A stretch of 64,000 nt of DNA, taken from contig JAKBZN010000002.1 in the NCBI GenBank assembly GCA_021842465.1, forward strand, positions 1-64,000, in the 5' to 3' direction. Source of the stretch: Pseudomonadota bacterium (lineage in GTDB: Bacteria; Pseudomonadota; Gammaproteobacteria; Burkholderiales; Burkholderiaceae_F). The notes beneath the pieces were generated by a model. The model saw only the letters and a program-made list of their open reading frames with translations. It searched no databases and was not told the origin of the DNA. Of this stretch, positions 13,850-23,818 are shown piece after piece; the first letter of the stretch is position 1, and the number at the start of each line of letters is the position of its first letter. The position numbers and the translations under genes were made by a program.

Positions 13850-15931
13850 ATCGCCCCGCTCCCGCTCGATCCCGAAAAGTTCCTGAACCGGGAACTGTCT
13901 CAGCTTGCCTTCAACGAACGGGTCCTGTCCCTGGCCCAGCGTGAAACCACGCCGCTGGGCGAGCGGCTGCGGTTTCTCTGCATCGTCTCATCGAACCTCG
14001 ACGAGTTCTTCGAGATCCGCGTTCCGGATCTCCTCGACGAGATGCGCGAAGCCGGCGGCATCGGTCCATCGGCGCCGCAGTGGGAAGCGTTCACGCGGAT
14101 CTCCGAACGGGCGCACGCGCTCGTCGAACGGCAGTACACGCTCTACAACGAGGAGATCATCCCCGCGTTCGCGCGCGCGCGGGTCGTCATCGCCGGGCAC
14201 CGGGAGCGCAGCGAGCCGCAGCGCGCGTGGGTGCGCGATTATTTCGTGCGCGAGGTGGCGCCGTTGCTTTCGCCGATCGGCCTCGATCCGGCGCACCCGT
14301 TCCCGCAGGTGATGAACAAGGCGCTGAACTTCATCGTCCAGCTCGAAGGCAAGGATGCCTTCGGCCGACCGACCGGCGTCGCCATCGTCAAGGTGCCGCG
14401 GGCGCTGCCTCGGGTCATCGCGTTGCCCCAGCGGCTTGCGCCGGGGCGGCAAACCTTCGTGCTGTTGTCGTCGGTGATCCGGGCGCACCTCGGCGACTTG
14501 TTTCCGCGACGCACGGTGACGGGGTTTTCCCAGTTTCGCGTCACCCGCGACTCCGATCTGTGGGTCGACGAGCGCGAAGTTTCCAACCTGCGGCAGGCGG
14601 TGAAGTTCGAGCTTGCCCAGCGGCATTTCGGCAACGCCGTGCGGCTGGAGATTCTGCGCAGCTGTCCGCCGCAGTTGGAGGCCCTGCTGTGCAGCCAGTT
14701 CGCGCTGCCGCCCGAAACCGTGTATCGCGTCAACGGCCCGGTCAACCTCGTCCGGCTGAACCAGCTCGTCGACCATCTCACGCAGCCCCGCCATCGCTTC
14801 CCGCCGCTGGTGCCGGCATGGCCAAAGGGGGTGGGCGAAGATTCGGACATGTTCGCCGCGATCCGCCGGGGCGACATCCTGCTGCACCACCCGTTCGAGA
14901 GCTTCGAGCCGGTGGTCGAACTGTTGCGGCAGGCGATCACCGATCCGCAGGTGGTCGCGATCCGCATGACGCTGTATCGCACGGGAACCGGCTCGGTGCT
15001 GGTCGACCTGCTTGCGGAAGCGGCGCGGCGCGGCAAGGAAGTGACGGTCGTCGTCGAGTTGCAGGCGCGCTTCGACGAGGAGGCGAACGTCAATCTTGCC
15101 GAGCGGCTGGAAACCGTCGGCGCACAGGTGGTCTACGGCGTCGTCGGCATGAAGACCCACGCCAAGATGTTGCTGATCCTGCGGCGGGAGGAACGGCGCG
15201 GTCGGGTGCGGGTCGTGCCGTACGTGCATCTCGGCACCGGCAATTACCACCCCGCGACCACCAAGCTCTATACCGACTTCGGCCTGATGACGGCCGAGCC
15301 GGCGATCTGCGAAGACGTCGAGAAGATCTTCCTCCATCTCACGAGCCTCACGCGCGTGCAGCGCCTGCGGCATCTGTGGATGGCGCCATTCACGCTGCAG
15401 CGGCACATCATCGCCGCAATCGAGGCCGAGGCGCGCCACGTTCGCGGCGGCAAGCCCGGGCGGGTGGTCGCCAAGGTCAACGCCCTGACCGACGAGGCGA
15501 CCATCGAGGCGCTCTATGCCGCTTCTCAGGTCGGCGTCAGCATCGACCTGATCGTGCGCGGCGCCTGCGCGCTGCGCCCCGGCGTCAAGGGCCTTTCCGA
15601 GAACATCCGTGTGCGCTCGATCGTGGGCCGGTTTCTCGAGCACCACCGGATCTACTATTTCCGCGCCGGCGGCGCCGACAAGGTCTATCTCGCCAGTGCC
15701 GACTGGATGGGACGCAATCTCCTGCGGCGCATCGAGATCGCCTGGCCGCTGCTCGATCCCGTGCTCAAGGAGCGCGTGATCGACGAGGGCCTGCGCCCGT
15801 ACCTGTACGATACGGCCGACGCCTGGATCCTCGGTTCCGACGGCGCGTATGCGCCGCCGCGCAATCCAGATCGCGGATTCCGTGCCCAGCAAACGCTGAT
15901 CGAAGGACGTTCGTCGTCCGGGGAGGAATAG
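13850..15931 (+). CDS. ppk1: Polyphosphate kinase 1 (no canonical start codon)
   Basis: PPK1 makes polyphosphate from ATP. The frame covers the whole family: FLNRELSQLAFNERVLSLA at the N-terminus, SSNLDEFFEIRV, HPFPQVMNKALNF, RMTLYRTG, the phosphorylated histidine in MKTHAKMLLILRRE (His near residue 437), HLGTGNYHPATTKLYTDFGL, and EHHRIYYF. The frame is open back into antisense ftsE, but between 13451 and the conserved N-terminus it contains no ATG, GTG or TTG. The best-placed initiator is an ATC at 13850, 7 nt after AAAAGG. A rare AUC start or a sequence error is possible. sixA follows with no gap. Confidence 0.9.
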   Translation: MAPLPLDPEKFLNRELSQLAFNERVLSLAQRETTPLGERLRFLCIVSSNLDEFFEIRVPDLLDEMREAGGIGPSAPQWEAFTRISERAHALVERQYTLYNEEIIPAFARARVVIAGHRERSEPQRAWVRDYFVREVAPLLSPIGLDPAHPFPQVMNKALNFIVQLEGKDAFGRPTGVAIVKVPRALPRVIALPQRLAPGRQTFVLLSSVIRAHLGDLFPRRTVTGFSQFRVTRDSDLWVDEREVSNLRQAVKFELAQRHFGNAVRLEILRSCPPQLEALLCSQFALPPETVYRVNGPVNLVRLNQLVDHLTQPRHRFPPLVPAWPKGVGEDSDMFAAIRRGDILLHHPFESFEPVVELLRQAITDPQVVAIRMTLYRTGTGSVLVDLLAEAARRGKEVTVVVELQARFDEEANVNLAERLETVGAQVVYGVVGMKTHAKMLLILRREERRGRVRVVPYVHLGTGNYHPATTKLYTDFGLMTAEPAICEDVEKIFLHLTSLTRVQRLRHLWMAPFTLQRHIIAAIEAEARHVRGGKPGRVVAKVNALTDEATIEALYAASQVGVSIDLIVRGACALRPGVKGLSENIRVRSIVGRFLEHHRIYYFRAGGADKVYLASADWMGRNLLRRIEIAWPLLDPVLKERVIDEGLRPYLYDTADAWILGSDGAYAPPRNPDRGFRAQQTLIEGRSSSGEE

Positions 15932-16405
15932 ATGGAACTCGTACTGTGGCGCCACGCGGAAGCGGAAGACGCGGGCAACGGGATCCTCGACCTGGAACGC
16001 AAACTGACCGCCAAGGGCGAGAAGCAGGCGCGCCGGGTTGCGCAATGGCTCAACGACCGGCTACCGGATGCGACGCGGATTCTCGTTAGTCCGGCCGTGC
16101 GCACGCAGCAGACGGCGCAGGCGCTCGTCGAACTGTCCGATCGCAAATGGAAGACCGTGCCCGCCATCGCCCCGGGTGCCGAAGTCGACGCGTTCCTGGC
16201 CGCGGTCAACTGGCCGCATGCCCGCAACCCGGTCGTCGCCGTCGGTCACCAGCCCACGCTGGGTCTGGTCGCCAGTCGCCTGCTGACCGGGACCTCGCTG
16301 CCGTGGGTGGTCAAGAAGGGCCAGATCTGGTGGATCAGCTCCCGCGCCGACAACGGCGATGCGCTGGCCTCGCTCGTCGCCGCGATCGGACCGGGGCAGT
16401 TGTAG
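15932..16405 (+). CDS. sixA: Phosphohistidine phosphatase SixA
   Basis: A small histidine-phosphatase superfamily enzyme of 157 residues. The catalytic motif is LVLWRHAEAED (RHG-type, with His8), then SPAVRTQQTAQAL and the second catalytic histidine in VVAVGHQPTLGLVAS. SixA removes phosphate from phosphohistidine in histidine-containing phosphotransfer domains or, in some bacteria, from the nitrogen PTS. Its ATG directly follows the ppk stop (TAGATG), so the two are coupled; the pairing ppk-sixA facing ppx is common in betaproteobacteria. It converges with ppx. Confidence 0.9.
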   Translation: MELVLWRHAEAEDAGNGILDLERKLTAKGEKQARRVAQWLNDRLPDATRILVSPAVRTQQTAQALVELSDRKWKTVPAIAPGAEVDAFLAAVNWPHARNPVVAVGHQPTLGLVASRLLTGTSLPWVVKKGQIWWISSRADNGDALASLVAAIGPGQL

Positions 16406-16469
16406 GTCGGTCCGGTGTTCTCCCTTGTTGGCCGGTTGCGGCCGACGGGGTCGCGGCGCTTCCCGCGGC

Positions 16470-17936
16470 TCAGATTTCGCGCACCCGGAACAGGATCCCG
16501 ATCCGCGCCCACTGCTGCGCCTCTTCCTCCAGCAGGTATCGCGTCAATGGGCGGCGAGCGAGCCAGCCGCGTTCGATGCCGAGGTCGAAGGCGCCGCGGG
16601 CGCGCAGGGTCCAGCGCGGCAGCCGCACGGTGCCGCGGGCGTGGTGGAAGATGATCGCCAGCCGCAGCGCGAGCAGTCGGCCGGCGCGGACCGGGTCGGC
16701 CAGCGCGTCGATCACCTTGCGCAGGTTGCCGCGCTGGCCGAGCACCAGTTCGGCGATGCGTTCCTGATCGGAGGTCGAAAACCCCGGCAGGTCGCCGTTG
16801 CGGATCAGGTAGGCGGAGTGCTTGTGGTGGTCGCTGTGCGACACGGCGAAGCCGATCTCGTGCAATTGGCAGGCGAAGCGCAGCACCCGGGCGTCGTCGT
16901 CCGATGCGTTGGGCAGGAGCGCCCGATGGAACTTCGCCGCCGTGGCGCAGATCAGGCCCGCCAGCCTGCGGTCGACGCCGAAACGCTCCTGCCAGCGCAG
17001 CACGGTGGCGTCGCGCACGTCGTGGTGTTCCCGCCGTCCGAGCAGGTCGTAGAGCAGTCCGGCGCGCAGGGCGCCCCGGGCCGGCCGCATCTCGCCGATG
17101 CTGAAGGTGTCGAACACCGCCGACAGGGCCGCCACGCCGCCCGCCAGCACTTCCGTGCGCTCGATCTTGATGTTGTCGAACCGGACGCGGCGGACGTCGC
17201 CGAACCCGATGAGGAGGTCGCGGAGTTCCTGCAGTCCGCGCGGCGTGATCACGCCATCGGCCCAGCCGCGATTGCGCAGGATGAGCGATGCCGCGCCGAT
17301 GGTGCCGCTGGAGCCGAACGCCTCGTCCCAGCCGAAGCGCCGGTACGCGGCCTGCGCTTCTTCCAGTTCGGCCGCGCAGGCCACCTGGGCGCGGCGCATC
17401 GCTTCGCGGTCGATGCGTCCGCCGGGAAAGAACCGCAGCGTCGCATCGACGCAGCCGATCTTGAACGATTCGGCGTGGGCGGGAACCGTTCCCTGGCCCA
17501 CGATCACCTCGGTCGAGGCACCGCCGATATCGACCATCATCCGGCGCTTGCGCGACGGCGGCAGGGTGCGGGCGCAGCCTTCGAACACCAGCCGCGCTTC
17601 CTCGCGGCCCGAGATGATCTCGATCGGATGGCCGAGGACGCGCTGCGCGCGGGCGAGGAACTCTTCCGCGTTGACCGCCTGTCGCAAGGTCTGGGTGCCG
17701 ACGGCGCGCACCTGCGCCGCATCGATTCCGCGCAGGCGTTCGTTCATCCGGGCGAGGCAGACGCAGGCGGCGTCGATCGCGGCCCGGCTCAGCCGGCCGT
17801 CCGAGCCGATTCCGGCCGCAAGACGTACGGTTTCCTTCCAATACCCGCTGCGCTCGAGGTGCGACCCGACCGCCCGGGCGATTTCCAGGCGGAAGCTGTT
17901 CGAGCCCAGGTCGATGGCGGCCAGCAGCATGCCCAT
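16470..17936 (-). CDS. ppx: Exopolyphosphatase (Ppx/GppA family)
   Basis: Ppx degrades polyphosphate from the chain end to phosphate; GppA-type pppGpp hydrolysis is a possible side activity. The 488-residue protein starts MLLAAIDLGSNSFRLEIAR, the ASKHA-fold phosphate-1 motif. It has the catalytic region MMVDIGGASTEVIVG and GSSGTIGAASLIL, followed by a C-terminal HD-type helical domain (QLHEIGFAVSHSDHHKHSAY, LVLGQRGNLRK). Length is right for full-length Ppx. It converges on ppk-sixA with 64 bp between, placing synthesis and breakdown of polyphosphate side by side. A short gap (10 bp) separates it from the ftsY stop. Confidence 0.94.
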   Translation of the reverse strand: MGMLLAAIDLGSNSFRLEIARAVGSHLERSGYWKETVRLAAGIGSDGRLSRAAIDAACVCLARMNERLRGIDAAQVRAVGTQTLRQAVNAEEFLARAQRVLGHPIEIISGREEARLVFEGCARTLPPSRKRRMMVDIGGASTEVIVGQGTVPAHAESFKIGCVDATLRFFPGGRIDREAMRRAQVACAAELEEAQAAYRRFGWDEAFGSSGTIGAASLILRNRGWADGVITPRGLQELRDLLIGFGDVRRVRFDNIKIERTEVLAGGVAALSAVFDTFSIGEMRPARGALRAGLLYDLLGRREHHDVRDATVLRWQERFGVDRRLAGLICATAAKFHRALLPNASDDDARVLRFACQLHEIGFAVSHSDHHKHSAYLIRNGDLPGFSTSDQERIAELVLGQRGNLRKVIDALADPVRAGRLLALRLAIIFHHARGTVRLPRWTLRARGAFDLGIERGWLARRPLTRYLLEEEAQQWARIGILFRVREI

Positions 17937-17946
17937 TTCGTGCCGA

Positions 17947-18873
<927 letters not shown>

Positions 18874-18998
18874 TTCTGCAATGATTCGGGGTGAATGGGC
18901 CTGTCGCGTGCGAGTGTATCCCGGATGGCGGCCCGACCCGGCTTCCGGCGTGGCGGTTTTGCGCGCTGCTGCCGCTTTCCTGCATCCTGCACCAAGAC

Positions 18999-19610
18999 AT
19001 GCCGCCTCCTCCGCAGAAACGAAAGGCCGGCCCGGCGGACAAGCCCGGGCGCATCCGCATCATCGGCGGCGCATATCGCCGCACCCCGATTCCGGTTCCG
19101 GACATCCCGGGGCTGCGGCCGACCCCCGATCGCGTGCGCGAAACCGTGTTCAACTGGTTGCGGCATCTGTTGGGGGGAGACTTCGCCGGCATCCGCGCGG
19201 TGGATTGTTTCGCCGGCAGCGGCGCGCTGGGCTTCGAAATGGCGTCGCGGGGCGCGAGCCGGGTCGTGCTGGTGGAACGGAACGCCCGGGCGGCGGAAGC
19301 GCTGCGGGATCTGCAGCGCAAGCTCGGCGCCGGCAACGTCGAGGTGGTGCAAGCCGACTGGAAGCTGGCGGCCGCCCGCTTCGCCCCCGCGTCGTTCGAC
19401 GTCGCGTTTCTCGACCCGCCGTTCGCGGCGGGCCTGCTGCCGCAGGCATTGGATGTGGTGATGCCGCTGCTGGCCCCCGGCGGGATCGTCTATGCGGAAT
19501 CCGCCGATCCGCTCACCGCGGAGGCGATGCAGCCGCTCGGACTGGAACTCGTGCGCGCCGATCGTGCGGGGGCGGTGCACTACCATTTGCTGCGGCGACG
19601 CGCTTCCTGA
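18999..19610 (+). CDS. rsmD: 16S rRNA (guanine966-N2)-methyltransferase RsmD
   Basis: RsmD methylates G966 of 16S rRNA in the 30S subunit. The 203-residue protein has the family markers [14 protein letters not shown] near the start, [17 protein letters not shown], motif [21 protein letters not shown], and the catalytic DPPF motif in [14 protein letters not shown]. The frame is open upstream, but the ATG at 18999 gives the usual length after a short Lys/Pro-rich tail. It lies directly upstream of coaD, a conserved pairing, and starts a plus-strand run rsmD-coaD-ferredoxin-DUF418. Confidence 0.93.
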   Translation: MPPPPQKRKAGPADKPGRIRIIGGAYRRTPIPVPDIPGLRPTPDRVRETVFNWLRHLLGGDFAGIRAVDCFAGSGALGFEMASRGASRVVLVERNARAAEALRDLQRKLGAGNVEVVQADWKLAAARFAPASFDVAFLDPPFAAGLLPQALDVVMPLLAPGGIVYAESADPLTAEAMQPLGLELVRADRAGAVHYHLLRRRAS

Positions 19611-19650
19611 AATAATGCGAATCCCGCCCCGACAGGCGGAGCATCCCGAC

Positions 19651-20145
19651 ATGGTCACCGCCGTCTACCCTGGAACATTCGATCCGCTCACGCGCGGCCA
19701 CGAAGACATCGTGCGTCGCGCCGCGGGCCTGTTCGATCGCGTCGTCGTCGGGATCGCCGACAGCCGCGGCAAGAAGCCGGTCTTCACCCTCGATGAGCGG
19801 GTGGCGCTCGCCCGCGAGGCCCTCGGCCAGTACGCCAACGTCGAGGTATTCGGCTTCCAGGGACTGCTGCGCGACTTTGCTCGCGAGCGCCACGCCCGGG
19901 TGATCATCCGCGGCCTGCGCGCGGTTTCGGATTTCGAGTACGAGTTCCAGATGGCGGGCATGAACCGCTATCTGCTGCCCGAAGTCGAAACGATCTTCCT
20001 CACGCCTTCGGACCAGTACCAGTTCGTCTCCGGCAGCATCGTGCGCGAGATCGCCGCGCTGGGCGGCGACGTGAGCAAGTTCGTCTGCCCTTCGGTCGAA
20101 CGCCGGCTCAAGGAAAAGCTCGGCCGGCCCGACCCCGAAACCTGA
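19651..20145 (+). CDS. coaD: Phosphopantetheine adenylyltransferase
   Basis: CoaD makes dephospho-CoA from 4'-phosphopantetheine and ATP, the penultimate step of CoA synthesis. The 164-residue length is normal. Motifs: [18 protein letters not shown] with the T/HxGH nucleotidyltransferase signature, [20 protein letters not shown], and the C-terminal [11 protein letters not shown]. The ATG at 19651 has GGCGGAG about 9 nt upstream; an upstream in-frame ATG at 19615 would add 12 unconserved residues. It is followed after 20 bp by the ferredoxin gene. Confidence 0.96.
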   Translation: MVTAVYPGTFDPLTRGHEDIVRRAAGLFDRVVVGIADSRGKKPVFTLDERVALAREALGQYANVEVFGFQGLLRDFARERHARVIIRGLRAVSDFEYEFQMAGMNRYLLPEVETIFLTPSDQYQFVSGSIVREIAALGGDVSKFVCPSVERRLKEKLGRPDPET

Positions 20146-20165
20146 TCCGCGATTTCCCCGTTGCC

Positions 20166-20441
20166 GTGGCGCTCATCATCACCGAGGACTGCATCAACTG
20201 CGACGTCTGCGAGCCGGTCTGCCCCAACAGCGCGATCCGGCCCGGCGAGTCGATCTACGTCATCGATCCCGAGCGTTGCACCGAGTGCGTCGGTCACTTC
20301 GACGAGCCGCAGTGCCAGGCGATCTGCCCCGTTTCCTGCATCCCGAAAGATCCGAGCCGATGGGAGACGCGGGAGCAGTTGTTGGAGAAGTTCGAGCGCC
20401 TGCAAAACGGCAGCGTCCCCTCTCCCCGGGGAGAGGGATAG
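20166..20441 (+). CDS. YfhL-type 4Fe-4S dicluster ferredoxin
   Basis: The 91-residue protein carries two 4Fe-4S binding motifs: CINCDVCEPVCPNSAI and, with the longer insertion typical of this class, CTECVGHFDEPQCQAICPVSCI. It should act as a cytoplasmic one-electron carrier. The start is a GTG at 20166. The final residues NGSVPSPRGEG and the TAG stop are encoded by a REP-like palindrome (20418-20437), so the native C-terminus has been replaced or extended by the repeat. The pairing with coaD is common in proteobacteria. Confidence 0.92.
   Translation: MALIITEDCINCDVCEPVCPNSAIRPGESIYVIDPERCTECVGHFDEPQCQAICPVSCIPKDPSRWETREQLLEKFERLQNGSVPSPRGEG
20418..20437. repeat. REP-like 20-bp perfect palindrome bridging two genes
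   Basis: CCCTCTCCCC followed directly by GGGGAGAGGG. It is related to the hairpin at 3870-3893. It supplies the last codons of the ferredoxin gene, with the stop at 20439-20441, and the GGAGAGGG stretch that serves as ribosome binding site for the GTG of the DUF418 gene at 20447. Confidence 0.7.
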
Positions 20442-20446
20442 CGCGC

Positions 20447-21667
20447 GTGGGAAACGGGCGCGGAGAGAAGCGGCATCTCCGCATCGAGCGCATCGATGCC
20501 CTGCGCGGCTTCGCGCTCTTCGGCATCCTGCAGGTCAACATCCAGGGGTTCGCCTGGGGCGCCGCCGATCCGCTGGGCTATCTGACGCCGCACGCCGGCA
20601 CCTTCGACGTTGCGCTGCGCTTCCTGCAGGCGGCCTTCTTCGAAGGCAAGTTCTACCCCATCTTCGCGTTCCTGTTCGGCGCTGGCCTGGCGATGCAGAC
20701 GCGCAAGCTGCGCCACATGGCCCACGGCGACGCGGTGGTCGCCCGCCGCGCGCTCCGGCGCCGGCTGGGGATCCTGCTCGGGATGGGCATTGCGCACGGG
20801 TTCCTGCTCTATTGCGGCGACGTGTTGAGCGCCTACGCCGTCTGCGGCCTGCTGTTCCTGTGGGCTTTCGATGCGGCCGGGACCGGCCCGGCGCCGTCCT
20901 CGCAGCGCTTGCGCGCGTGGAGCGTGGTCTGTGCGATCGGCGCGGCGGCGACGATCTTCATTCCCTTGGCGATCGCGACGCTCGCGCCCGCCGCCACCTC
21001 GCCCGGGGAGATTCCGTCCGACCTGTTGCGGGCTCATGGCACCTACGTCCATGGCGGATTGCTTGCGCAGCTCGCACAACGGCGCGACGATGAGATCGCC
21101 CAGCAGCTGGGGTCCATCCCGACGTTCTGGCCGCAGGTGTTCGCGTTCCTCGCGCTCGGCATGCTCGCCGGCCATGCCGGCTGGCTGCATCATCCGCAGC
21201 GGTATGCGCGGATCTGGGCCGCGGCCCGGCGCATCGGCCTGGCGGTCGGCCTGCCCTGCGCGATCCTCGGCGGCGTCTGGGACACCGGCCACGCGCTGCA
21301 CGCACCGGGACGGGAAGGCGGCTGGAACGACGTCCTGCTCGGCGCGAGCAGCCTGCTCGCCGCCGCGTACGTCGCGGGGCTGCTCGCCTGGTTCGCAACC
21401 GACCTGGGCGGCCGGGTGTCGCGCTGGCTGGCGTATGCCGGCCGCATGTCGCTCACCAACTACGTCGGCCAGTCCCTCGCCATGAACGGCCTGCTTTCGG
21501 CCTGGGGTTGCGGTCTGGGCGCGCACGCCGATCGCGCCGGACTGGCGGCGCTGGGCGTGGCGGTCTTCGCCGCGCAGATCGGGTTCAGCCGATGGATCCT
21601 GTCCCGCTACCGCCAGGGGCCGCTGGAGGCGATGTGGCGGATGGGAACCTACGCCGGGTTGCGTTGA
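20447..21667 (+). CDS. DUF418 family integral membrane protein
   Basis: The 406-residue protein begins HLRIERIDALRGFALFGILQ, the hallmark of the YeiB/DUF418 family, with NIQGFAWG and FEGKFYPIFAFLFGAGLAM following. About nine hydrophobic segments are visible. The C-terminal DUF418 part has AYAGRMSLTNYVGQSLAMNG and SRYRQGPLEAMWR. These are acyltransferase-like membrane proteins of unknown function. Start: a GTG at 20447-20449, placed 9 nt after GGAGAGGG within the REP-like palindrome. Other in-frame starts upstream would overlap the ferredoxin gene heavily. Confidence 0.88.
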   Translation: MGNGRGEKRHLRIERIDALRGFALFGILQVNIQGFAWGAADPLGYLTPHAGTFDVALRFLQAAFFEGKFYPIFAFLFGAGLAMQTRKLRHMAHGDAVVARRALRRRLGILLGMGIAHGFLLYCGDVLSAYAVCGLLFLWAFDAAGTGPAPSSQRLRAWSVVCAIGAAATIFIPLAIATLAPAATSPGEIPSDLLRAHGTYVHGGLLAQLAQRRDDEIAQQLGSIPTFWPQVFAFLALGMLAGHAGWLHHPQRYARIWAAARRIGLAVGLPCAILGGVWDTGHALHAPGREGGWNDVLLGASSLLAAAYVAGLLAWFATDLGGRVSRWLAYAGRMSLTNYVGQSLAMNGLLSAWGCGLGAHADRAGLAALGVAVFAAQIGFSRWILSRYRQGPLEAMWRMGTYAGLR

Positions 21668-21668
21668 C

Positions 21669-21726
21669 GGCCGTGGCGACCCAGGCGGCGTGCTGGATTG
21701 CTTCGGGCTACGCCCTCGCAATGACG
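21669..21726 (+). repeat. Truncated copy of a dispersed palindromic repeat (CGTCATnGCGAGG type)
   Basis: GGCCGTGGCGACCCAG, an 8-nt centre, then CTGGATTGCTTCGGGC, TACGCC and CTCGCAATGACG. It matches the right three quarters of the complete element at 49082-49159 and lies immediately after the DUF418 stop codon. Confidence 0.7.
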
Positions 21727-21767
21727 ATGGTGGCCGATCGCTACGACTCCTCGACAGTCCTCGGTTT

Positions 21768-22568
21768 CTATTGCGGCAGAACCTTGACCCAGACGCCGGT
21801 GGACGGCGCGCCGTCGGGCACCGCACCGAGCGTCTGCGTGGTCTGGGTTCCGGGTTCGCCCAGTTCGATCCATTGGCCCACCTGCCCGCGGATGCGGAAC
21901 GGCCGGGGCTTGTTCTGCACCCCATAGCCGTAGGGCGCGGCGACGCCGCCGATCTGCAGCGGCAGCAGGTCGGCGACCACCTCGCGGCCCTGCACCGCGA
22001 AGCGCACGGAAAACGCCGAGACGCCCTGGAAGAACACGGCGCCTCCGACCCCGGGGCCAATGCCTTGCGTCGTGCCCGTCGCGGAATTCGCCGCCGCGGC
22101 GCCGGAGGTGCCGGCACCGGCGCTGGCGATCGGCGCATAGAACTGCAGCGATTGCACCGAGGGGAGGTTCATGCGCACCACCTCGCCTTCGACGACTTCG
22201 TATCGCGCGATGTGGGTGTTCACCGAAACCGAGGTCGATCCGTCGGCGCCGTTGGTCGCGTCGGCCTCGGCGGCCCCGCCACCCGAGTCCGTCGACACCG
22301 AATAGCCGTTGTCGGCGCTGCCGTTGGCGCTCGCGGCGGCATCCGACGAGGCCGTGCCGTCGCTGTCGTCCCCGGTCCCGGTGGACACCGAATAGGAGTT
22401 GTCCGATCCCTGCCGGACCGTCGCCGGCGCGTCCGGCGGCGTGTCGCGCACCAGGACGGTCAGTTGGCGCGGCATTTCGCCGCCGTAGTCCTGGGCCGTC
22501 GCGGAGGTGCACAGCGCGGTGGACAGCGCTGCGAACAGCGCTGCGGACAGAGTCTGTCGACAACCCAT
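21768..22568 (-). CDS. Hypothetical secreted protein with a Ser/Thr/Asp-rich repeat region
   Basis: I do not recognise this 266-residue protein. It has a signal peptide (LSAALFAALSTALCTSATA, cleavage likely before QDYGG) and no lipobox, so it should be periplasmic or exported. Residues 55-105 contain two imperfect repeats (NSYSVSTGTGDDSD and NGYSVSTDSGGG) in a low-complexity Gly/Ser/Asp stretch. The rest looks beta-rich (VVEGEVVRMNLPSVQSLQFY, VRFAVQGREVVADLLPLQIG). It is alone between the convergent DUF418 gene and ychF; a cell-surface or envelope role is only a guess. Confidence 0.7.
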   Translation of the reverse strand: MGCRQTLSAALFAALSTALCTSATAQDYGGEMPRQLTVLVRDTPPDAPATVRQGSDNSYSVSTGTGDDSDGTASSDAAASANGSADNGYSVSTDSGGGAAEADATNGADGSTSVSVNTHIARYEVVEGEVVRMNLPSVQSLQFYAPIASAGAGTSGAAAANSATGTTQGIGPGVGGAVFFQGVSAFSVRFAVQGREVVADLLPLQIGGVAAPYGYGVQNKPRPFRIRGQVGQWIELGEPGTQTTQTLGAVPDGAPSTGVWVKVLPQ

Positions 22569-22646
22569 GATCGCTCCCTCCGGCCTGTCGAGATGGGGCG
22601 TCCGCGGAGCCGGATGCCCCCGTTCTCCCGGACGGATGCTGCAAGA

Positions 22647-23753
22647 CTACACGTTGAACCGGAAATGCAGCACGTCGCCGTCCTTGACGACGTATTCCTT
22701 GCCTTCCAGGCGCATCCGGCCCGCCTCCTTGGCGCCCTGCTCTCCCTTGTACCGGATGAAGTCGTCGTAGGCGATGGTCTCGGCGCGGATGAAGCCGCGT
22801 TCGAAGTCGGTGTGGATGACGCCGGCGGCCTGCGGCGCCGTGGCGCCGATGGCGACCGTCCAGGCGCGCACTTCCTTGACCCCGGCGGTGAAGTAGGTTT
22901 GCAGCCCGAGCAGCGCATAGGCGGCGCGGATGACGCGGTCGAGGCCGGGTTCGGCCATGCCCATGTCCTGAAGGAATACGACCTTGTCCTCGTCGGACAG
23001 GTCGGCGATGTCGGCTTCGGTGCGCGCGCACACCGCGACGACCGGCGCGCCTTCGCGCTGGGCGCGCTCGCGCACCCGGTCGAGCAGGGGATTATTCTCG
23101 AAGCCGTGTTCCTCGACGTTGGCGACGTACATGGTGGGCTTCATCGTCAGCAGGAACAGCGGCCGCAGCGCGGCGCGTTCGTCGTCGTCGAGCGCGACCG
23201 TGCGGGCCGGCTTCGCCTGGTCGAGCGCGGGCTGGATCTTATCCAGCGCGGCGACGATGCGCTGCGCCTCCTTCTTCTCTTCGCTCACCGCCGAACTGCG
23301 CGCGACTTTGGAATAGCGGTTCATCGCCTTCTCGACCGACTGCAGGTCGGAGAGCGCGAGTTCGGTGTCGATGACTTCGATGTCGCGGATCGGATCGACG
23401 CCGCCGGCGACGTGGACGATGTTGGGGTCATCGAAGCAGCGCACCACGTGGGCGATGGCATCGCACTCGCGGATGTTGGCGAGGAACTGGTTGCCCAGGC
23501 CTTCGCCCTTGCTCGCGCCCGCGACCAGGCCCGCGATGTCGACGAACTCGACGGTCGCCGGCAGCACGCGCTGCGGCTGCACGATCTGCGACAGCGCCTG
23601 CAGGCGCGGGTCGGGCACCTCGACGACGCCGGTGTTGGGTTCGATGGTGCAGAACGGATAGTTCTCGGCGGCGATCCCCGCCTTGGTGAGCGCGTTGAAC
23701 AGCGTCGACTTGCCGACGTTGGGTAGTCCGACGATGCCGCATTTGACTGCCAT
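22647..23753 (-). CDS. ychF: Redox-regulated ATPase YchF (Obg-related)
   Basis: YchF is a conserved ribosome-associated P-loop NTPase that prefers ATP over GTP. The 368-residue protein is full length: G1 [14 protein letters not shown], the switch region [17 protein letters not shown]3 [19 protein letters not shown], and an altered G4 (YVANVEE) where NKxD is replaced, which explains the ATP preference. A C-terminal TGS domain follows ([30 protein letters not shown]). Position after pth and rplY is conserved in proteobacteria, although here a peptidase gene sits between pth and ychF. Confidence 0.97.
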   Translation of the reverse strand: MAVKCGIVGLPNVGKSTLFNALTKAGIAAENYPFCTIEPNTGVVEVPDPRLQALSQIVQPQRVLPATVEFVDIAGLVAGASKGEGLGNQFLANIRECDAIAHVVRCFDDPNIVHVAGGVDPIRDIEVIDTELALSDLQSVEKAMNRYSKVARSSAVSEEKKEAQRIVAALDKIQPALDQAKPARTVALDDDERAALRPLFLLTMKPTMYVANVEEHGFENNPLLDRVRERAQREGAPVVAVCARTEADIADLSDEDKVVFLQDMGMAEPGLDRVIRAAYALLGLQTYFTAGVKEVRAWTVAIGATAPQAAGVIHTDFERGFIRAETIAYDDFIRYKGEQGAKEAGRMRLEGKEYVVKDGDVLHFRFNV

Positions 23754-23818
23754 GATTCCGGTTCCTCAGGTTGTTTGTCGTGGGGGCCCGGCGCCCGAGG
23801 GCGGGGGCGGCGTGTGGT

